From contig JAICEV010000001.1 of NCBI GenBank assembly GCA_025923975.1, positions 1 through 32,812 of the forward strand: 32,812 nucleotides of DNA, in the 5' to 3' direction. Below, in pieces: positions 8,444-16,410 of this stretch. Below the pieces are notes generated by a model, which saw only the letters and a program-made list of their open reading frames with translations, made no database searches and was not told the DNA's origin. Made by a program: the position numbers and the translations under genes. How positions within the stretch are numbered: the first letter of the stretch is position 1; each line of letters opens with the position of its first letter. Origin of the DNA: Propionibacteriaceae bacterium. GTDB taxonomy: Bacteria > Actinomycetota > Actinomycetes > Propionibacteriales > Propionibacteriaceae.

Positions 8444-8449
8444 TACCTT
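8444..8449 (+). promoter_or_regulatory. Candidate -10 element of the AGE-family gene (leaderless)
   Basis: TACCTT lies exactly 6 nt before the ATG at 8456, so transcription would begin at or next to the start codon. It sits in the 47-bp gap between the divergent GH3 and AGE genes, whose promoters must therefore overlap. The sequence GAGGG between the hexamer and ATG could instead act as a Shine-Dalgarno. Confidence 0.4.
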
Positions 8450-8455
8450 GAGGGC

Positions 8456-9664
8456 ATGTCCTCGCCAGACCTCGGCATCCCCACCTCCATCCTCGCGACC
8501 GAATGCGACCGACTCCTCGACTTTGGCCGCCATTTCCCACATCCGTTGGGCGGCGCGGCGTGGCTCGACACCCGCGGCCAACCCGACTTGTCCCGCCCGG
8601 TCTACACCTGGATCACGGCTCGGATGCTGCACGTGTACGCCCTCGGCCATCTTTTGGGCCGGATCGGCGATGCCGATCTTGCGCGGCAGGCGCTTGCCGG
8701 GCTCACCGGTCGGCTCCGGGACAGTGGGAACGGCGGCTGGCTGACCAGTGTCAATGCTGCGGGTGAGAGTCCTGACGAGAAGGCCTGCTACACCCACGCC
8801 TTCGTCGTGCTGGCCTCCTCCTCGGCTGCGGTCGCCGGGTTGGCCGGTGGCCCTGATCTGCTGGCCGAGGCGCTCGATGTGTGGGATCAGCGGTTTTTTG
8901 ACGACAGTTCCGGAATGTTCGTCGACTCCTGGAACCGCGACTTCTCCCAGCTTGCCGACTATCGCGGCGTCAATGGCAATATGCACTCAGTCGAGGCCTT
9001 ATTGGCCGCCGCCGATGTGACCGGCGATCAGGTATGGCGCGAGCGCGCCTTTGGAATCGCTCGCCGCGTCGCGCTCGAATTCGCACAGCCGAATTCCTGG
9101 CGGATTCCCGAACACTTCAATTCCAGCTGGCAGCCGCAGCTGGACCACAATCGCGATCACCCGGACGATCAGTTTCAGCCGTATGGCGCCACCGTTGGGC
9201 ATGGCTTGGAGTGGTCGAGGTTACTGCTGCATCTCGAGGCATCCCTGTCCGACCCGCCGGACTGGCTGCTGCCGGCGGCCGAGGCGCTCTTTGATCGTGC
9301 GGTGGTCGACGGCTGGGCTGTCGATGGTACCCACGGCTTCATCTACACCACCGACTGGGACGGTCGTCCAGTGGTCCGCGACCGGATGCATTGGGTCGCC
9401 GCCGAGGCCATCGCGGCCGCCGCGGCACTGCGCCGGCGCACCGGAGATGATCGCTATTCCGACCTAGCCGGTATCTGGTGGACGTACGCGGAGGACTACT
9501 TCTTCGATCGGGAGGACGGATCCTGGCACCACCAGCTCGACGCGAACAATCTTCCGATCGGCACCGTCTGGCCGGGCAAGCCGGACCTGTATCACGCGGT
9601 GCAGGCGACCTTGATCCCGCGATTGCCGCTAGCGCCGAGTATGGCCGCGGCGCTGACACTATGA
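8456..9664 (+). CDS. AGE-family sugar epimerase/isomerase
   Basis: The product is 402 aa, the usual length for the N-acylglucosamine 2-epimerase superfamily, which forms an (alpha/alpha)6 barrel. The family's active-site pattern is present: Arg56 (TWITARML), GNMHSVE with His177 and Glu180, GHGLEW with His249 and Glu252, MHW with His312, and KPDLYH with His380. The last His and the GHxLEW His correspond to the two histidines that move the proton in aldose-ketose isomerases such as YihS and in cellobiose 2-epimerases. Substrate cannot be told from sequence: mannose/fructose isomerisation and cellobiose or mannobiose epimerisation are all possible. Divergence from a beta-glucosidase favours a role in beta-linked disaccharide or mannose use (inference). 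There is no signal peptide, so it is cytoplasmic. Confidence 0.87.
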   Translation: MSSPDLGIPTSILATECDRLLDFGRHFPHPLGGAAWLDTRGQPDLSRPVYTWITARMLHVYALGHLLGRIGDADLARQALAGLTGRLRDSGNGGWLTSVNAAGESPDEKACYTHAFVVLASSSAAVAGLAGGPDLLAEALDVWDQRFFDDSSGMFVDSWNRDFSQLADYRGVNGNMHSVEALLAAADVTGDQVWRERAFGIARRVALEFAQPNSWRIPEHFNSSWQPQLDHNRDHPDDQFQPYGATVGHGLEWSRLLLHLEASLSDPPDWLLPAAEALFDRAVVDGWAVDGTHGFIYTTDWDGRPVVRDRMHWVAAEAIAAAAALRRRTGDDRYSDLAGIWWTYAEDYFFDREDGSWHHQLDANNLPIGTVWPGKPDLYHAVQATLIPRLPLAPSMAAALTL

Positions 9665-9812
9665 CTGCAATCAATATTGGGCGGTCAGTCAGCCAAGCGC
9701 CTCCACGCGAGACTCCGATTCTGGGTTCAAGTGTCGAAAGCCATCATCGGCCGGAAATTCTGCAATAGGGGCCTGTCAGTGGTCCGTGCCTATGGTCACT
9801 GAGGTCCGAGGA

Positions 9813-9828
9813 CTCCTCGTCGTAGGAG
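9813..9828 (+). promoter_or_regulatory. Small hairpin masking the ribosome site of the AlkZ-like gene
   Basis: CTCCT (9813-9817) can pair with AGGAG (9824-9828) around a 6-nt loop. AGGAG is the strong Shine-Dalgarno of the gene starting at 9836. Five base pairs is short, so any translational control is speculative. The remaining part of the 171-bp gap 9665-9835 shows no gene. Confidence 0.3.
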
Positions 9829-9835
9829 GAAGACG

Positions 9836-10957
9836 ATGAAACGTTCGGAGGCGCTGGCGTACCGCATCCATGAGCAGCAGCTTGACCGAGCAGAAGCCCC
9901 ACGACCGATCACCGATGCTGCGGTCTTCGACTTTGGCGTCCAGGACACGGGGCGGGACGGTGCCAGTTGGGCGCTCGTCAATCGCGGCGTTCCGCTTCGT
10001 GACGCAGCAGGGCTCGAAAGGAGCGCAGATGTGGCGTTGGTGTGGACGCTGCGGGCCGCTCCGCACTACTACCGGAGGACCGATCTGCCCGAGATTCTTG
10101 TCGCCACGTCTCCGCTGTCCGACAAGGATGCGGCCAAGCGGGTGGTCGGGGCGGATAAGCCGCTCAGGGAGGCCGCCATTGGCACCCTCGACGGCTTGAC
10201 CGAGGTAGCCACGCAGATGCGCCACGTCGTCACCCGCCCGCTGATCAAGGGTGAGGTATCGACCCAGCTCACGGCGCGCCTGGATTCTCCCTACCTTCGG
10301 TACTGCGGGGCTTGCAAAGCAACGCACTCATGGGAAGTGCCTTTCCGCATCGGTGCCTTGTACGCCGGCCTCGAACTGGAGCCGGGTACCTCGCCGCCGG
10401 TACTGCGACCCATTCCACGCTGGCCGAAACGCAAGCCAGGACCGGCGCTCGACCCATTGGCCGCGCCCCAGTCACTGCAACCGATCCGGAACTACCTCAG
10501 ATTCCTCGGCCCCGCGACGCCGAACGATGTCGCGGCGTTTCTCGACTCGCCCGTTGCCGAGGTCAAGGCGCGTTGGCCGGAGGACGCGGTCGAGGTCAGC
10601 GTCGATGGCCGTCGGGGTTGGATGCTGGGGGAGCAGGGGGACATCGAGCAGGATCCGGAACTGCTGCGACTGCTGGGCGGATTTGACCTATTTCTGCAGG
10701 GCAAGGATCGAGATCTCATCGTGCCGGATGGCAGCAAGCACAAGGAGCTTTGGCCGGTTCTCGGCCGACCTGGAGCTGTGCTGGTGGGTACCGAGATTGT
10801 CGGCACCTGGCGCCCAAAGACGGCCAGCGGTGAGTTCACGCTACGGCTATCCCCTTGGACTACTCTTTCGAAGCGGATCCGCAGCCAGCTGGAGATCGAA
10901 GCCGAGCGGCTGGCGGCGCATCGGGGACTCGAATTCGCCGGCATCGTCGAGGAGTGA
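9836..10957 (+). CDS. Winged-helix DNA-binding protein, AlkZ-like DNA glycosylase family
   Basis: The product is 373 aa, the usual length for the HTH_42 (YcaQ/AlkZ) family of tandem winged-helix proteins, some of which excise alkylated or crosslinked bases. Family landmarks are FGVQDTGRDGASWALVNRG (33-51), the VWTLRAAPHYYRR strand pair (about 69-81) and the C-terminal beta segment VGTWRPKTASGEFTLRLSPW. In characterised glycosylases the first landmark carries a catalytic QxQ or QxD; here the residues are Gln-Asp-Thr (36-38), so glycosylase activity is uncertain. It is followed by a YdeI-like gene and the NHEJ genes, which fits a repair role but does not prove it. AGGAGG lies 7 nt ahead of the ATG. 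The next 160 bp (10958-11117) show no gene. Confidence 0.8.
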   Translation: MKRSEALAYRIHEQQLDRAEAPRPITDAAVFDFGVQDTGRDGASWALVNRGVPLRDAAGLERSADVALVWTLRAAPHYYRRTDLPEILVATSPLSDKDAAKRVVGADKPLREAAIGTLDGLTEVATQMRHVVTRPLIKGEVSTQLTARLDSPYLRYCGACKATHSWEVPFRIGALYAGLELEPGTSPPVLRPIPRWPKRKPGPALDPLAAPQSLQPIRNYLRFLGPATPNDVAAFLDSPVAEVKARWPEDAVEVSVDGRRGWMLGEQGDIEQDPELLRLLGGFDLFLQGKDRDLIVPDGSKHKELWPVLGRPGAVLVGTEIVGTWRPKTASGEFTLRLSPWTTLSKRIRSQLEIEAERLAAHRGLEFAGIVEE

Positions 10958-11117
10958 TGATATGGCCTGGTGTGCACTATGACAGCCCGGCCACTTCGCC
11001 AACTGCAGGGGCTCGCGGCCGAGCTACATACCAGGGCTTCGCAGCAAGCGAGCGACGAAGGAGGCGAATCGGGCGGACGGCCTGTCAGAGTGCACATCGA
11101 ACACCGCATACCCAGCC

Positions 11118-11699
11118 ATGTCGAGTAAGCCCGAGTCGGGAGAGGCTGAGGTGATCGCGTTTCGCGACGCCGCCGAATTTGAAGCATGGCTCGCTCAGCA
11201 CGTCGACCACCGCGCCGGGGTGTGGCTCAAGATCGCGAAGAAGGGGTCCGGCGTTGCCTCGCTGACCGATGACGAGGCGGTTGACGTCGGCTTGTGCTAC
11301 GGCTGGATCTCGGGTCAGCGTAAGGCGCTCGATGAGGTCTACTACCTGCAAAAGTACGTTCCCCGTCGGCCGCGGAGTCGTTGGTCCCAGGTGAATGTGC
11401 GCAAGGTCTCCGAGCTCATGGCAGCGGGTCGAATGCGACCGCCTGGTCTTGCCGAGGTGGAGGCTGCCAAGGCAGACGGACGGTGGGATGCTGCCTACTC
11501 GTCCCAGAAGCAGGCCACAGTCCCGCCCGATCTTGCCGCCGCGTTGGCAGCCAGCCCGGTGTCGGCGTCGGCTTTCGAATCGCTCAGTAAAACCAAGCAA
11601 TATGCCGTGATCTTGGACATCGTGACGGCCCGTACTCCCAGCACCCGCGCTGCACATATCCGCAAGGCCGTAGCCGCTCTGGAAACACATGGGTGCTAA
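11118..11699 (+). CDS. YdeI/OmpD-associated family protein
   Basis: The product is 193 aa. It has the typical start of the YdeI/OmdA group: a short strand-helix unit (IAFRDAAEFEAWLAQH) followed by VWLKIAKKGSG, then the signature GLCYGWISGQRKALDEVYY and the basic motif YVPRRPRSRWSQVN. The C-terminal helical part, including LAAALAASPVSASAFESLSK, matches the OmdA-like domain. Members are widespread in soil bacteria; the E. coli relative is linked to peptide resistance, but the molecular function is unknown. There is no Shine-Dalgarno, so a leaderless or weakly translated message is likely. It converges on ligD with a gap of only 15 bp and no obvious terminator. Confidence 0.85.
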   Translation: MSSKPESGEAEVIAFRDAAEFEAWLAQHVDHRAGVWLKIAKKGSGVASLTDDEAVDVGLCYGWISGQRKALDEVYYLQKYVPRRPRSRWSQVNVRKVSELMAAGRMRPPGLAEVEAAKADGRWDAAYSSQKQATVPPDLAAALAASPVSASAFESLSKTKQYAVILDIVTARTPSTRAAHIRKAVAALETHGC

Positions 11700-11714
11700 G
11701 GACTGAGCCGGTGC

Positions 11715-14150
11715 TCAACCTTCGGTCGGAAGCTCCCAGACCACCTCGTCCGGTGACTTGTCAGGGCGGAGGCCGCGCCACACAGGGTGGCGCAGTCGTC
11801 CTGGTTCGGTGAGCTCGCCGTAGGACACCTCGCCAACCAAAGACGGCTTGACCCAATGCGCATCGCGCGCATCTTCACGTGGTACATCCATGAACGGCGA
11901 AGTCTTGCGGCTCAGCTTCTCAAGCTTGGCCTGGATGTCATCGAGCTGGCGGTCGTTGAATCCTGATCCCACGCGACCGAGGTAGTGCAGCCCAGCCTCG
12001 GTGGGAATCCCCATGAGCAGCGATCCGACTCCGCCGCTCCGACGGCCCTGCCCTGGCCGCCAGCCGCCGATCACGACCTCCTGAGCCCGATGCAATTTGA
12101 TCTTGAGCCAAGTCTGGGTGCGCCGTCCCGGTTGATAGATCGAATTGCGGCGTTTGGCCACTACGCCTTCGAGCTGAAGGAGATGGGCTGTCTCCCGAGC
12201 CGCCTGCAGATCACCTTCGAAGATCGGCGGCACCTGGATCAGCGATCCCGGCTCCGGGCGTGCCACCTCCGCCAAGATCGCTCGGCGTTCCTCGTAGCTC
12301 TTCTTGATCAAAGATTGACCGTTCAGCTCCAGAATGTCGAACAGCATCAGCTGTGCCGGGTAGGCCTTGGCAGCCCGCTCGATATCAGCTGGCTTGGTGA
12401 GATTGATTCGATGCTGCAGCAGGCCAAAGTTGGGTCGTCCTGCGGCGTCCAGGACCACGACTTCACCGTCCAAGATTGCGGTCTGCACGTTGATCTTGGT
12501 GAGCTCCTGCGCCACCTCGAAGTAGGCGCCGGTATCATCTCTGCCCTTTCGACTCAGTAACTTGACGCGTCCACCGGCCAGGTAGGCGATAGCGCGTACG
12601 CCATCCCACTTCATCTCGAACGCCCAGCCGCTTTCATCGCCGAAGCGGGCGGCATCGACCAGGGTGGCCAGCATGGGCGGCACCTGCTCGGGAAAGTCGA
12701 TCTCCTGATCAGAGGTATGCCCATCGACAGGCTCAGGGCGCGGCTCCTTATCTTCGGGATCGGTTTCCATGAGATGCATCAGCCAGTTCTTCTCCGGTTG
12801 GGAGTCCCCGGAGCCGGTGTGGATCAGGGCGAATTTGCGAACGCCGCCGAGGCCACCGCCCGGCTGACCGAAGAGCGTGACAATCACCTCCTTGCCCTCC
12901 CGCCACTTGTGCAGGCGATAGGTCCCGGTGTCCCAGATCCGCATGCTGCCGGCGCCGTATTGGCCCTTTGGGATGCTGCCGTGGAAGGTCAGGTACTCCA
13001 TCGGATGATCTTCGGTTCGCACCGCGAGATGGTTGATTTTCGGATCGGTCGGCGGTGCCTTGGGAACTGCCCAACTGGCCAGGACCCCCTCGTGCTCCAG
13101 CCGTACGTCGTAGTGCAGACGGCGCGCATGGTGTTCCTGAATGACGAATCTAAAGCCGTCTTGCTGTCCATCCGGTGCGCTGGCGGGCACTGGCTCTGGC
13201 GTCTTCGCCGGATCGCGCATGCTGCGGTATGTGGCGAGTCGATCAGACGCTGCGCGTGGAGCTAGCGGCGCCAGTAGGTCACCCAGTTCGGCGACTCTGG
13301 TGATCACTTCCTCGTACTCCAGCTGCCGCAGATCCGGATCCTCCAGCTCCTCCCAGGTACGCGGCGCGGCAACCATGGGCCGGTCGCGGCCACGTAGTGA
13401 GTAGGGCGAGACGGTGGTCTTGGCGCCGTTGTTTTGGCTCCAGTCGATGAACACCTTCCCCTCCCGCTCGGAGCGCTTCATGCTGCTGATCGCCAGATCG
13501 GGATGATCAGACTCCAGCGCCAGGGCGAGCTCGCGTGCTACCTGCGTGGCCTGCTCCGGCGTTTGCGAGCCGTCCAGCGGCGCATACAGGTGGATGCCTT
13601 TGCTCCCGCTGGTGACCGGTACCGGGTCATGTCCGATGTCGCGCAAGATGTCGCGCACCAGCGTTGCAATCCAGGCACATTCAGCAAGGCTCACTCCGGT
13701 ACCCGGATCAAGATCAAGGACCAGGCGGTCAGGATTCTGAGGCTTCCCGTCGGGCCCGAAGCGCCACTGTGGCACGTGAATTTCCAGGGCGGCCAGCTGC
13801 GCTAGCCAGGTGAGCGTCGCAAGATCATTGATCACCGGGTAATCGTTGTCGTGATCTTTGTGCGCGATGGTCCGGCGTGGTATCCAGTCCGGTGTGCCTG
13901 CCCCCAGGTCCTTGTTGAAGAAAACGGTCGGCCGTTTTCCTTTGGCTTCGCCGACGCCGTCGGGCCAGCGTTTCCGCGTCGCTGGCCGGTCACGCAGATG
14001 CGGCAGCATGGTCAGCCCAACCTGCGCGTAATACGACAGCACATCGGCCTTGGTGGTCTGGGTCTGCGGATAGAGCACCTTGTCCAGATTGCTGAGCTTG
14101 ATCGTCCGACCTTCGACGGTCACCACCTGATCGCGCGATGCCCTGCCCAT
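11715..14150 (-). CDS. ligD: Multifunctional NHEJ DNA ligase LigD (POL-PE-LIG)
   Basis: The product is 811 aa, with three domains in the mycobacterial order. The primase-polymerase (about 10-300) contains LVLDLDPG with metal-binding Asp146 and Asp148, and SGSKGIHLYA. The 3'-phosphoesterase (about 330-465) contains QEHHARRLHYDVRLE, with His341 and His346 among the expected metal ligands. The ATP-dependent ligase (about 490-811) has adenylation motif I EMKWDG with Lys514, motif III LDGEVV (560-565), motif IV EGVVAKR (661-667) and motif V TWLKIK (680-685), then an OB fold. All three activities look intact. It fills in, trims and seals double-strand breaks bridged by Ku. The ATG at 14150 has no Shine-Dalgarno but sits 6 nt after a -10 hexamer, so the mRNA is probably leaderless. 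It is divergent from ku across 83 bp. Confidence 0.97.
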   Translation of the reverse strand: MGRASRDQVVTVEGRTIKLSNLDKVLYPQTQTTKADVLSYYAQVGLTMLPHLRDRPATRKRWPDGVGEAKGKRPTVFFNKDLGAGTPDWIPRRTIAHKDHDNDYPVINDLATLTWLAQLAALEIHVPQWRFGPDGKPQNPDRLVLDLDPGTGVSLAECAWIATLVRDILRDIGHDPVPVTSGSKGIHLYAPLDGSQTPEQATQVARELALALESDHPDLAISSMKRSEREGKVFIDWSQNNGAKTTVSPYSLRGRDRPMVAAPRTWEELEDPDLRQLEYEEVITRVAELGDLLAPLAPRAASDRLATYRSMRDPAKTPEPVPASAPDGQQDGFRFVIQEHHARRLHYDVRLEHEGVLASWAVPKAPPTDPKINHLAVRTEDHPMEYLTFHGSIPKGQYGAGSMRIWDTGTYRLHKWREGKEVIVTLFGQPGGGLGGVRKFALIHTGSGDSQPEKNWLMHLMETDPEDKEPRPEPVDGHTSDQEIDFPEQVPPMLATLVDAARFGDESGWAFEMKWDGVRAIAYLAGGRVKLLSRKGRDDTGAYFEVAQELTKINVQTAILDGEVVVLDAAGRPNFGLLQHRINLTKPADIERAAKAYPAQLMLFDILELNGQSLIKKSYEERRAILAEVARPEPGSLIQVPPIFEGDLQAARETAHLLQLEGVVAKRRNSIYQPGRRTQTWLKIKLHRAQEVVIGGWRPGQGRRSGGVGSLLMGIPTEAGLHYLGRVGSGFNDRQLDDIQAKLEKLSRKTSPFMDVPREDARDAHWVKPSLVGEVSYGELTEPGRLRHPVWRGLRPDKSPDEVVWELPTEG

Positions 14151-14156
14151 GGAGCC

Positions 14157-14162
14157 AGTATC
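14157..14162 (-). promoter_or_regulatory. Candidate -10 element of ligD (leaderless)
   Basis: On the minus strand this reads GATACT, 6 nt before the ligD ATG. Its spacing mirrors that of the ku -10 on the other strand of the same 83-bp gap. No convincing -35 was seen. Confidence 0.5.
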
Positions 14163-14221
14163 GACTGCGCAATCTAGGCACCAAAACCCCTGTTGCCACG
14201 ATTCCGATCAGCTGGAGTGGG

Positions 14222-14227
14222 TAGTAC
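14222..14227 (+). promoter_or_regulatory. Candidate -10 element of ku (leaderless)
   Basis: TAGTAC is separated from the ku ATG (14234) by 6 nt, as expected if the transcript starts at the initiation codon. No Shine-Dalgarno lies in that spacer. A TTGCCA at 14193 is too far upstream (23 nt) to be a normal -35. Confidence 0.5.
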
Positions 14228-14233
14228 CAGAGC

Positions 14234-15187
14234 ATGCGAGCGCTCTGGAAGGGAGCCATCACCTTCGGCTTGGTCAACGTCCCGGTCAAGCTCTATGCGG
14301 CGACCGAGGACCACGACGTCGGGCTGCATCAGGTGCACGACGCCGACGGCGGACGGATCCGCTACGAGCGGCGATGTGAGGTGTGCGGAAAGGTAGTCGA
14401 GTACGCCCATATCGACAAGGCGTACGCGGACGGTAAGACCACCGTGGTTTTGACCGAGGACGACCTCAAATCGCTGCCGGAGGAGCGGAGCAAGGAGATT
14501 GAGGTCGTGGAGTTCGTGCCGTCCGAGCAAATCGATCCGATCATGTTCGACCGCAGCTATTTCCTGGAGCCGGAGAAGACGGCCACCAAGTCGTACGCCT
14601 TGCTTCGGCGAGCCCTGGAGGAGACCGATCGCACGGCGATCGTGCAGTTCTCGCTGCGCCAGAAGACCCGGCTGGGAGCCTTGCGGTCTCGTGGGAAGGT
14701 GCTAATGCTCCAGTCGCTGCTCTGGGACGACGAGGTCCGGGAGGCTGACTTCCCGAGCCTGAAGGACGATATGCGGGTGTCGCCGCAGGAACTCAAGATG
14801 GCATCGTCCCTGGTCGACAACATGGCCACCGATTTCGCCCCAGACAAATTCAGTGATGAGTACCAAGAACAGCTGCGGCAACTGATCGCCGCCAAGCTGG
14901 AGAAGGGCGACGCCTTGGACACTGCGGCCACTTTCGGTGAAAAAGCCGAAGAAGAGGCTGACCGTGGTGAGGTGGTTGACCTTATGGAGGCACTGCGGCG
15001 TAGCGTCGAACAGAACCGGGCCGCGAAGAAGGGGACAGAGACCAAGCCTGCAGCCAAGAAGGCTGGGGCGAAGAAGGCTCCGGCTAAGAAGACGCCGGCT
15101 AAGAAGGCCCCGGCCAAGAAGGCAGAGGTCAGGAAAACAGGGGCCAAAAAGGCGACCACAGCGAAATCAGCCAAGAAGGCCAGTTGA
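14234..15187 (+). CDS. ku: NHEJ DNA end-binding protein Ku
   Basis: The product is 317 aa. It opens with the family signature ALWKGAITFGLVNVPVKLY (3-21). The core beta-barrel that rings the DNA end includes RRCEVCGKVVEY and FDRSYFLEPEK, and the helical arm includes ELKMASSLVDNM. Bacterial Ku is a homodimer that threads onto double-strand ends and recruits LigD. The last 56 residues (about 262-317) are an extended Lys/Ala/Pro tail with reiterated AKKxPAKK units, the kind of basic tail that in other bacteria aids DNA binding and sliding. The divergent ligD gene and shared short promoter region confirm the assignment. No ribosome site is visible; see the -10 at 14222. Confidence 0.97.
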   Translation: MRALWKGAITFGLVNVPVKLYAATEDHDVGLHQVHDADGGRIRYERRCEVCGKVVEYAHIDKAYADGKTTVVLTEDDLKSLPEERSKEIEVVEFVPSEQIDPIMFDRSYFLEPEKTATKSYALLRRALEETDRTAIVQFSLRQKTRLGALRSRGKVLMLQSLLWDDEVREADFPSLKDDMRVSPQELKMASSLVDNMATDFAPDKFSDEYQEQLRQLIAAKLEKGDALDTAATFGEKAEEEADRGEVVDLMEALRRSVEQNRAAKKGTETKPAAKKAGAKKAPAKKTPAKKAPAKKAEVRKTGAKKATTAKSAKKAS

Positions 15188-15225
15188 CCTCCTGACTCGG
15201 GGGACACATTAAGTAGGAGGAACAG

Positions 15226-15444
15226 ATGGGTATCGGAGTTGGCATCGTTTTGATTGTGATTGGCGCGATCCTGCTCTTTGCGCTCAACCTGGACATCCCG
15301 TTCGTGTCAGACGACACGCTCGGCATCATCTTCATCGTGGCGGGCGCCTTGGCGCTGATCCTGGCACTGGTGATGCAGGCACAGCGCAGCCGGACCCGGC
15401 ACGTCGAGGAACGGCGTTACGACGGATCCCCGCCGGTCGTCTGA
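15226..15444 (+). CDS. Small two-helix membrane protein, DUF6458-like
   Basis: The product is 72 aa. It has two transmembrane helices, about residues 3-21 (IGVGIVLIVIGAILLFALN) and 32-51, joined by a loop containing IPFVSDDTLG, and a basic/acidic cytosolic tail (QRSRTRHVEERRYDG). This is the pattern of the actinobacterial DUF6458 family, which has no known function. A strong AGGAGG lies about 6 nt before the ATG. It follows ku by 38 bp and may be transcribed with it. Its stop codon is 3 nt upstream of palindromic element 1. Confidence 0.85.
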   Translation: MGIGVGIVLIVIGAILLFALNLDIPFVSDDTLGIIFIVAGALALILALVMQAQRSRTRHVEERRYDGSPPVV

Positions 15445-15447
15445 CCG

Positions 15448-15501
15448 CCGACTTGTCAGCGTCTGTGGCTGCTATAGCGACCACCGACGCTGACAAGTCT
15501 G
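15448..15501. repeat. Palindromic intergenic element 1 (50-bp near-perfect hairpin)
   Basis: GACTTGTCAGCGTC (15450-15463) is perfectly mirrored by GACGCTGACAAGTC (15486-15499). Inside, GTGG (15465-15468) pairs with CCAC (15481-15484), and the centre is GCTATAGC (15471-15478). Only three of 25 positions in the arms fail to make Watson-Crick pairs. It fills the gap between the convergent DUF6458 and lipid kinase genes, so it may also act as a bidirectional transcription barrier. It shares outer sequence and internal spacing with the element at 24233-24347. Confidence 0.85.
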
Positions 15502-15504
15502 TAT

Positions 15505-16410
15505 TCAGCCGGGGACACAGACGGTTAGCGCGCCGGGGCATATCTCGGCGCGCAGACTGCGGCAGTCTTCCATCACATCGCCATCGAGTTGATAAGGGTC
15601 TGGGTGATCGAGGCGGACCTCGACCCGCGTGGCCTGCCACTGGTCGACGTGGTCATCATTGCGCGGACGCCGAGTGATCAACCGGAGGAAAGCGCGTAGC
15701 CAGTGAGAGAGACGATGCGGCGATGCCACATAGACATCGAGCCTGCCGTCGTCAGGCTGAGCGCCCGGGAGCAGGGTGAGATTGCCGGCCAGTGTGCCGA
15801 CATTGCCAATTGCACAGATCATGGCATTCCGGCGACGCGGACGATGATTGTCGAGAGTGATCCGCATATTGATCGGCGTACGCCCCAGAGCCTTGGCGGC
15901 CGCTATGAAGTACGCCCCAGCACCGATTGTGTCCTTGAGTACGGGGCTGGTTTCATCCATGATCATGGCATCGACGCCTAAACCTGCTATGACAGCGAAG
16001 TGTTCGCCCGGCACACCGTCGACGGTGACCTTGATCAAATCGATGGTCCGGGTGCCATCCCCGAATGCGACCTCGAGAGCCTCCGTCTCTGAGAGCGGGA
16101 TGTCGAGGTTACGGGCCAGCAGGTTTGCAGTGCCCAGCGGGACCACGGCCATCGGGATGCCGGATTCTGCCAGCCGATCCGCAACAATCCGAACCGTCCC
16201 GTCTCCCCCTACTGCAATGACGCGATCCACCCCTGCCGAGACCACCTGCTCGGTGATCGCTGGGCCGGGATTTTCTGCCGGTGTCGCCAGCCAGATGGCG
16301 TCATCCCAGCCAGTCGCCGCGGCCTGCTGAGCGATCGCCGCGCGAAGATCATCAGATGCCTTGATCGGGTTGTAAACCACCGCGCAGCAACGCCCTGAGG
16401 GCCCATTCAC
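15505..16410 (-). CDS. Diacylglycerol kinase-family lipid kinase
   Basis: The product is 301 aa. The DAGK catalytic domain shows VVYNP near the start (11-15), the nucleotide-binding GGDGT (68-72) and PLGTANLLARNL (91-102). The C-terminal beta domain includes PDDGRLDVYVA. Members phosphorylate diacylglycerol, sphingoid bases or other lipids (DgkB, YegS-like); in actinobacteria some act in phosphatidylinositol mannoside or phosphatidate supply, but the substrate cannot be read here. The GTG at 16410 is preferred because AAAGGAG lies 8 nt upstream; the alternative start at 16452 has no such site. It converges with the DUF6458 gene across palindromic element 1. Confidence 0.9.
   Translation of the reverse strand: MNGPSGRCCAVVYNPIKASDDLRAAIAQQAAATGWDDAIWLATPAENPGPAITEQVVSAGVDRVIAVGGDGTVRIVADRLAESGIPMAVVPLGTANLLARNLDIPLSETEALEVAFGDGTRTIDLIKVTVDGVPGEHFAVIAGLGVDAMIMDETSPVLKDTIGAGAYFIAAAKALGRTPINMRITLDNHRPRRRNAMICAIGNVGTLAGNLTLLPGAQPDDGRLDVYVASPHRLSHWLRAFLRLITRRPRNDDHVDQWQATRVEVRLDHPDPYQLDGDVMEDCRSLRAEICPGALTVCVPG

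Noticed and set aside
7770..8744. 324-codon plus-strand frame across the GH3/AGE start region
   Set aside because: It overlaps two well-supported genes and translates to a His/Arg/Pro-rich sequence without domains.
9722..9738. GGGTTCAAGTG, resembling a tRNA T-arm
   Set aside because: The flanks do not fold into a cloverleaf and no CCA-adjacent stem is present.
9661..9768. A 35-codon ORF starting with ATGA overlap at the AGE gene stop
   Set aside because: It has no recognisable domain, an amino acid composition unlike real genes here and no conserved feature. The overlap can arise by chance.
11755..11764. A third GACTTGTCAG, the core of the palindromic elements
   Set aside because: It lies inside the ligD coding sequence, has no inverted partner nearby and lacks the GCTAT at the 21-nt offset, so it is most simply a chance match.
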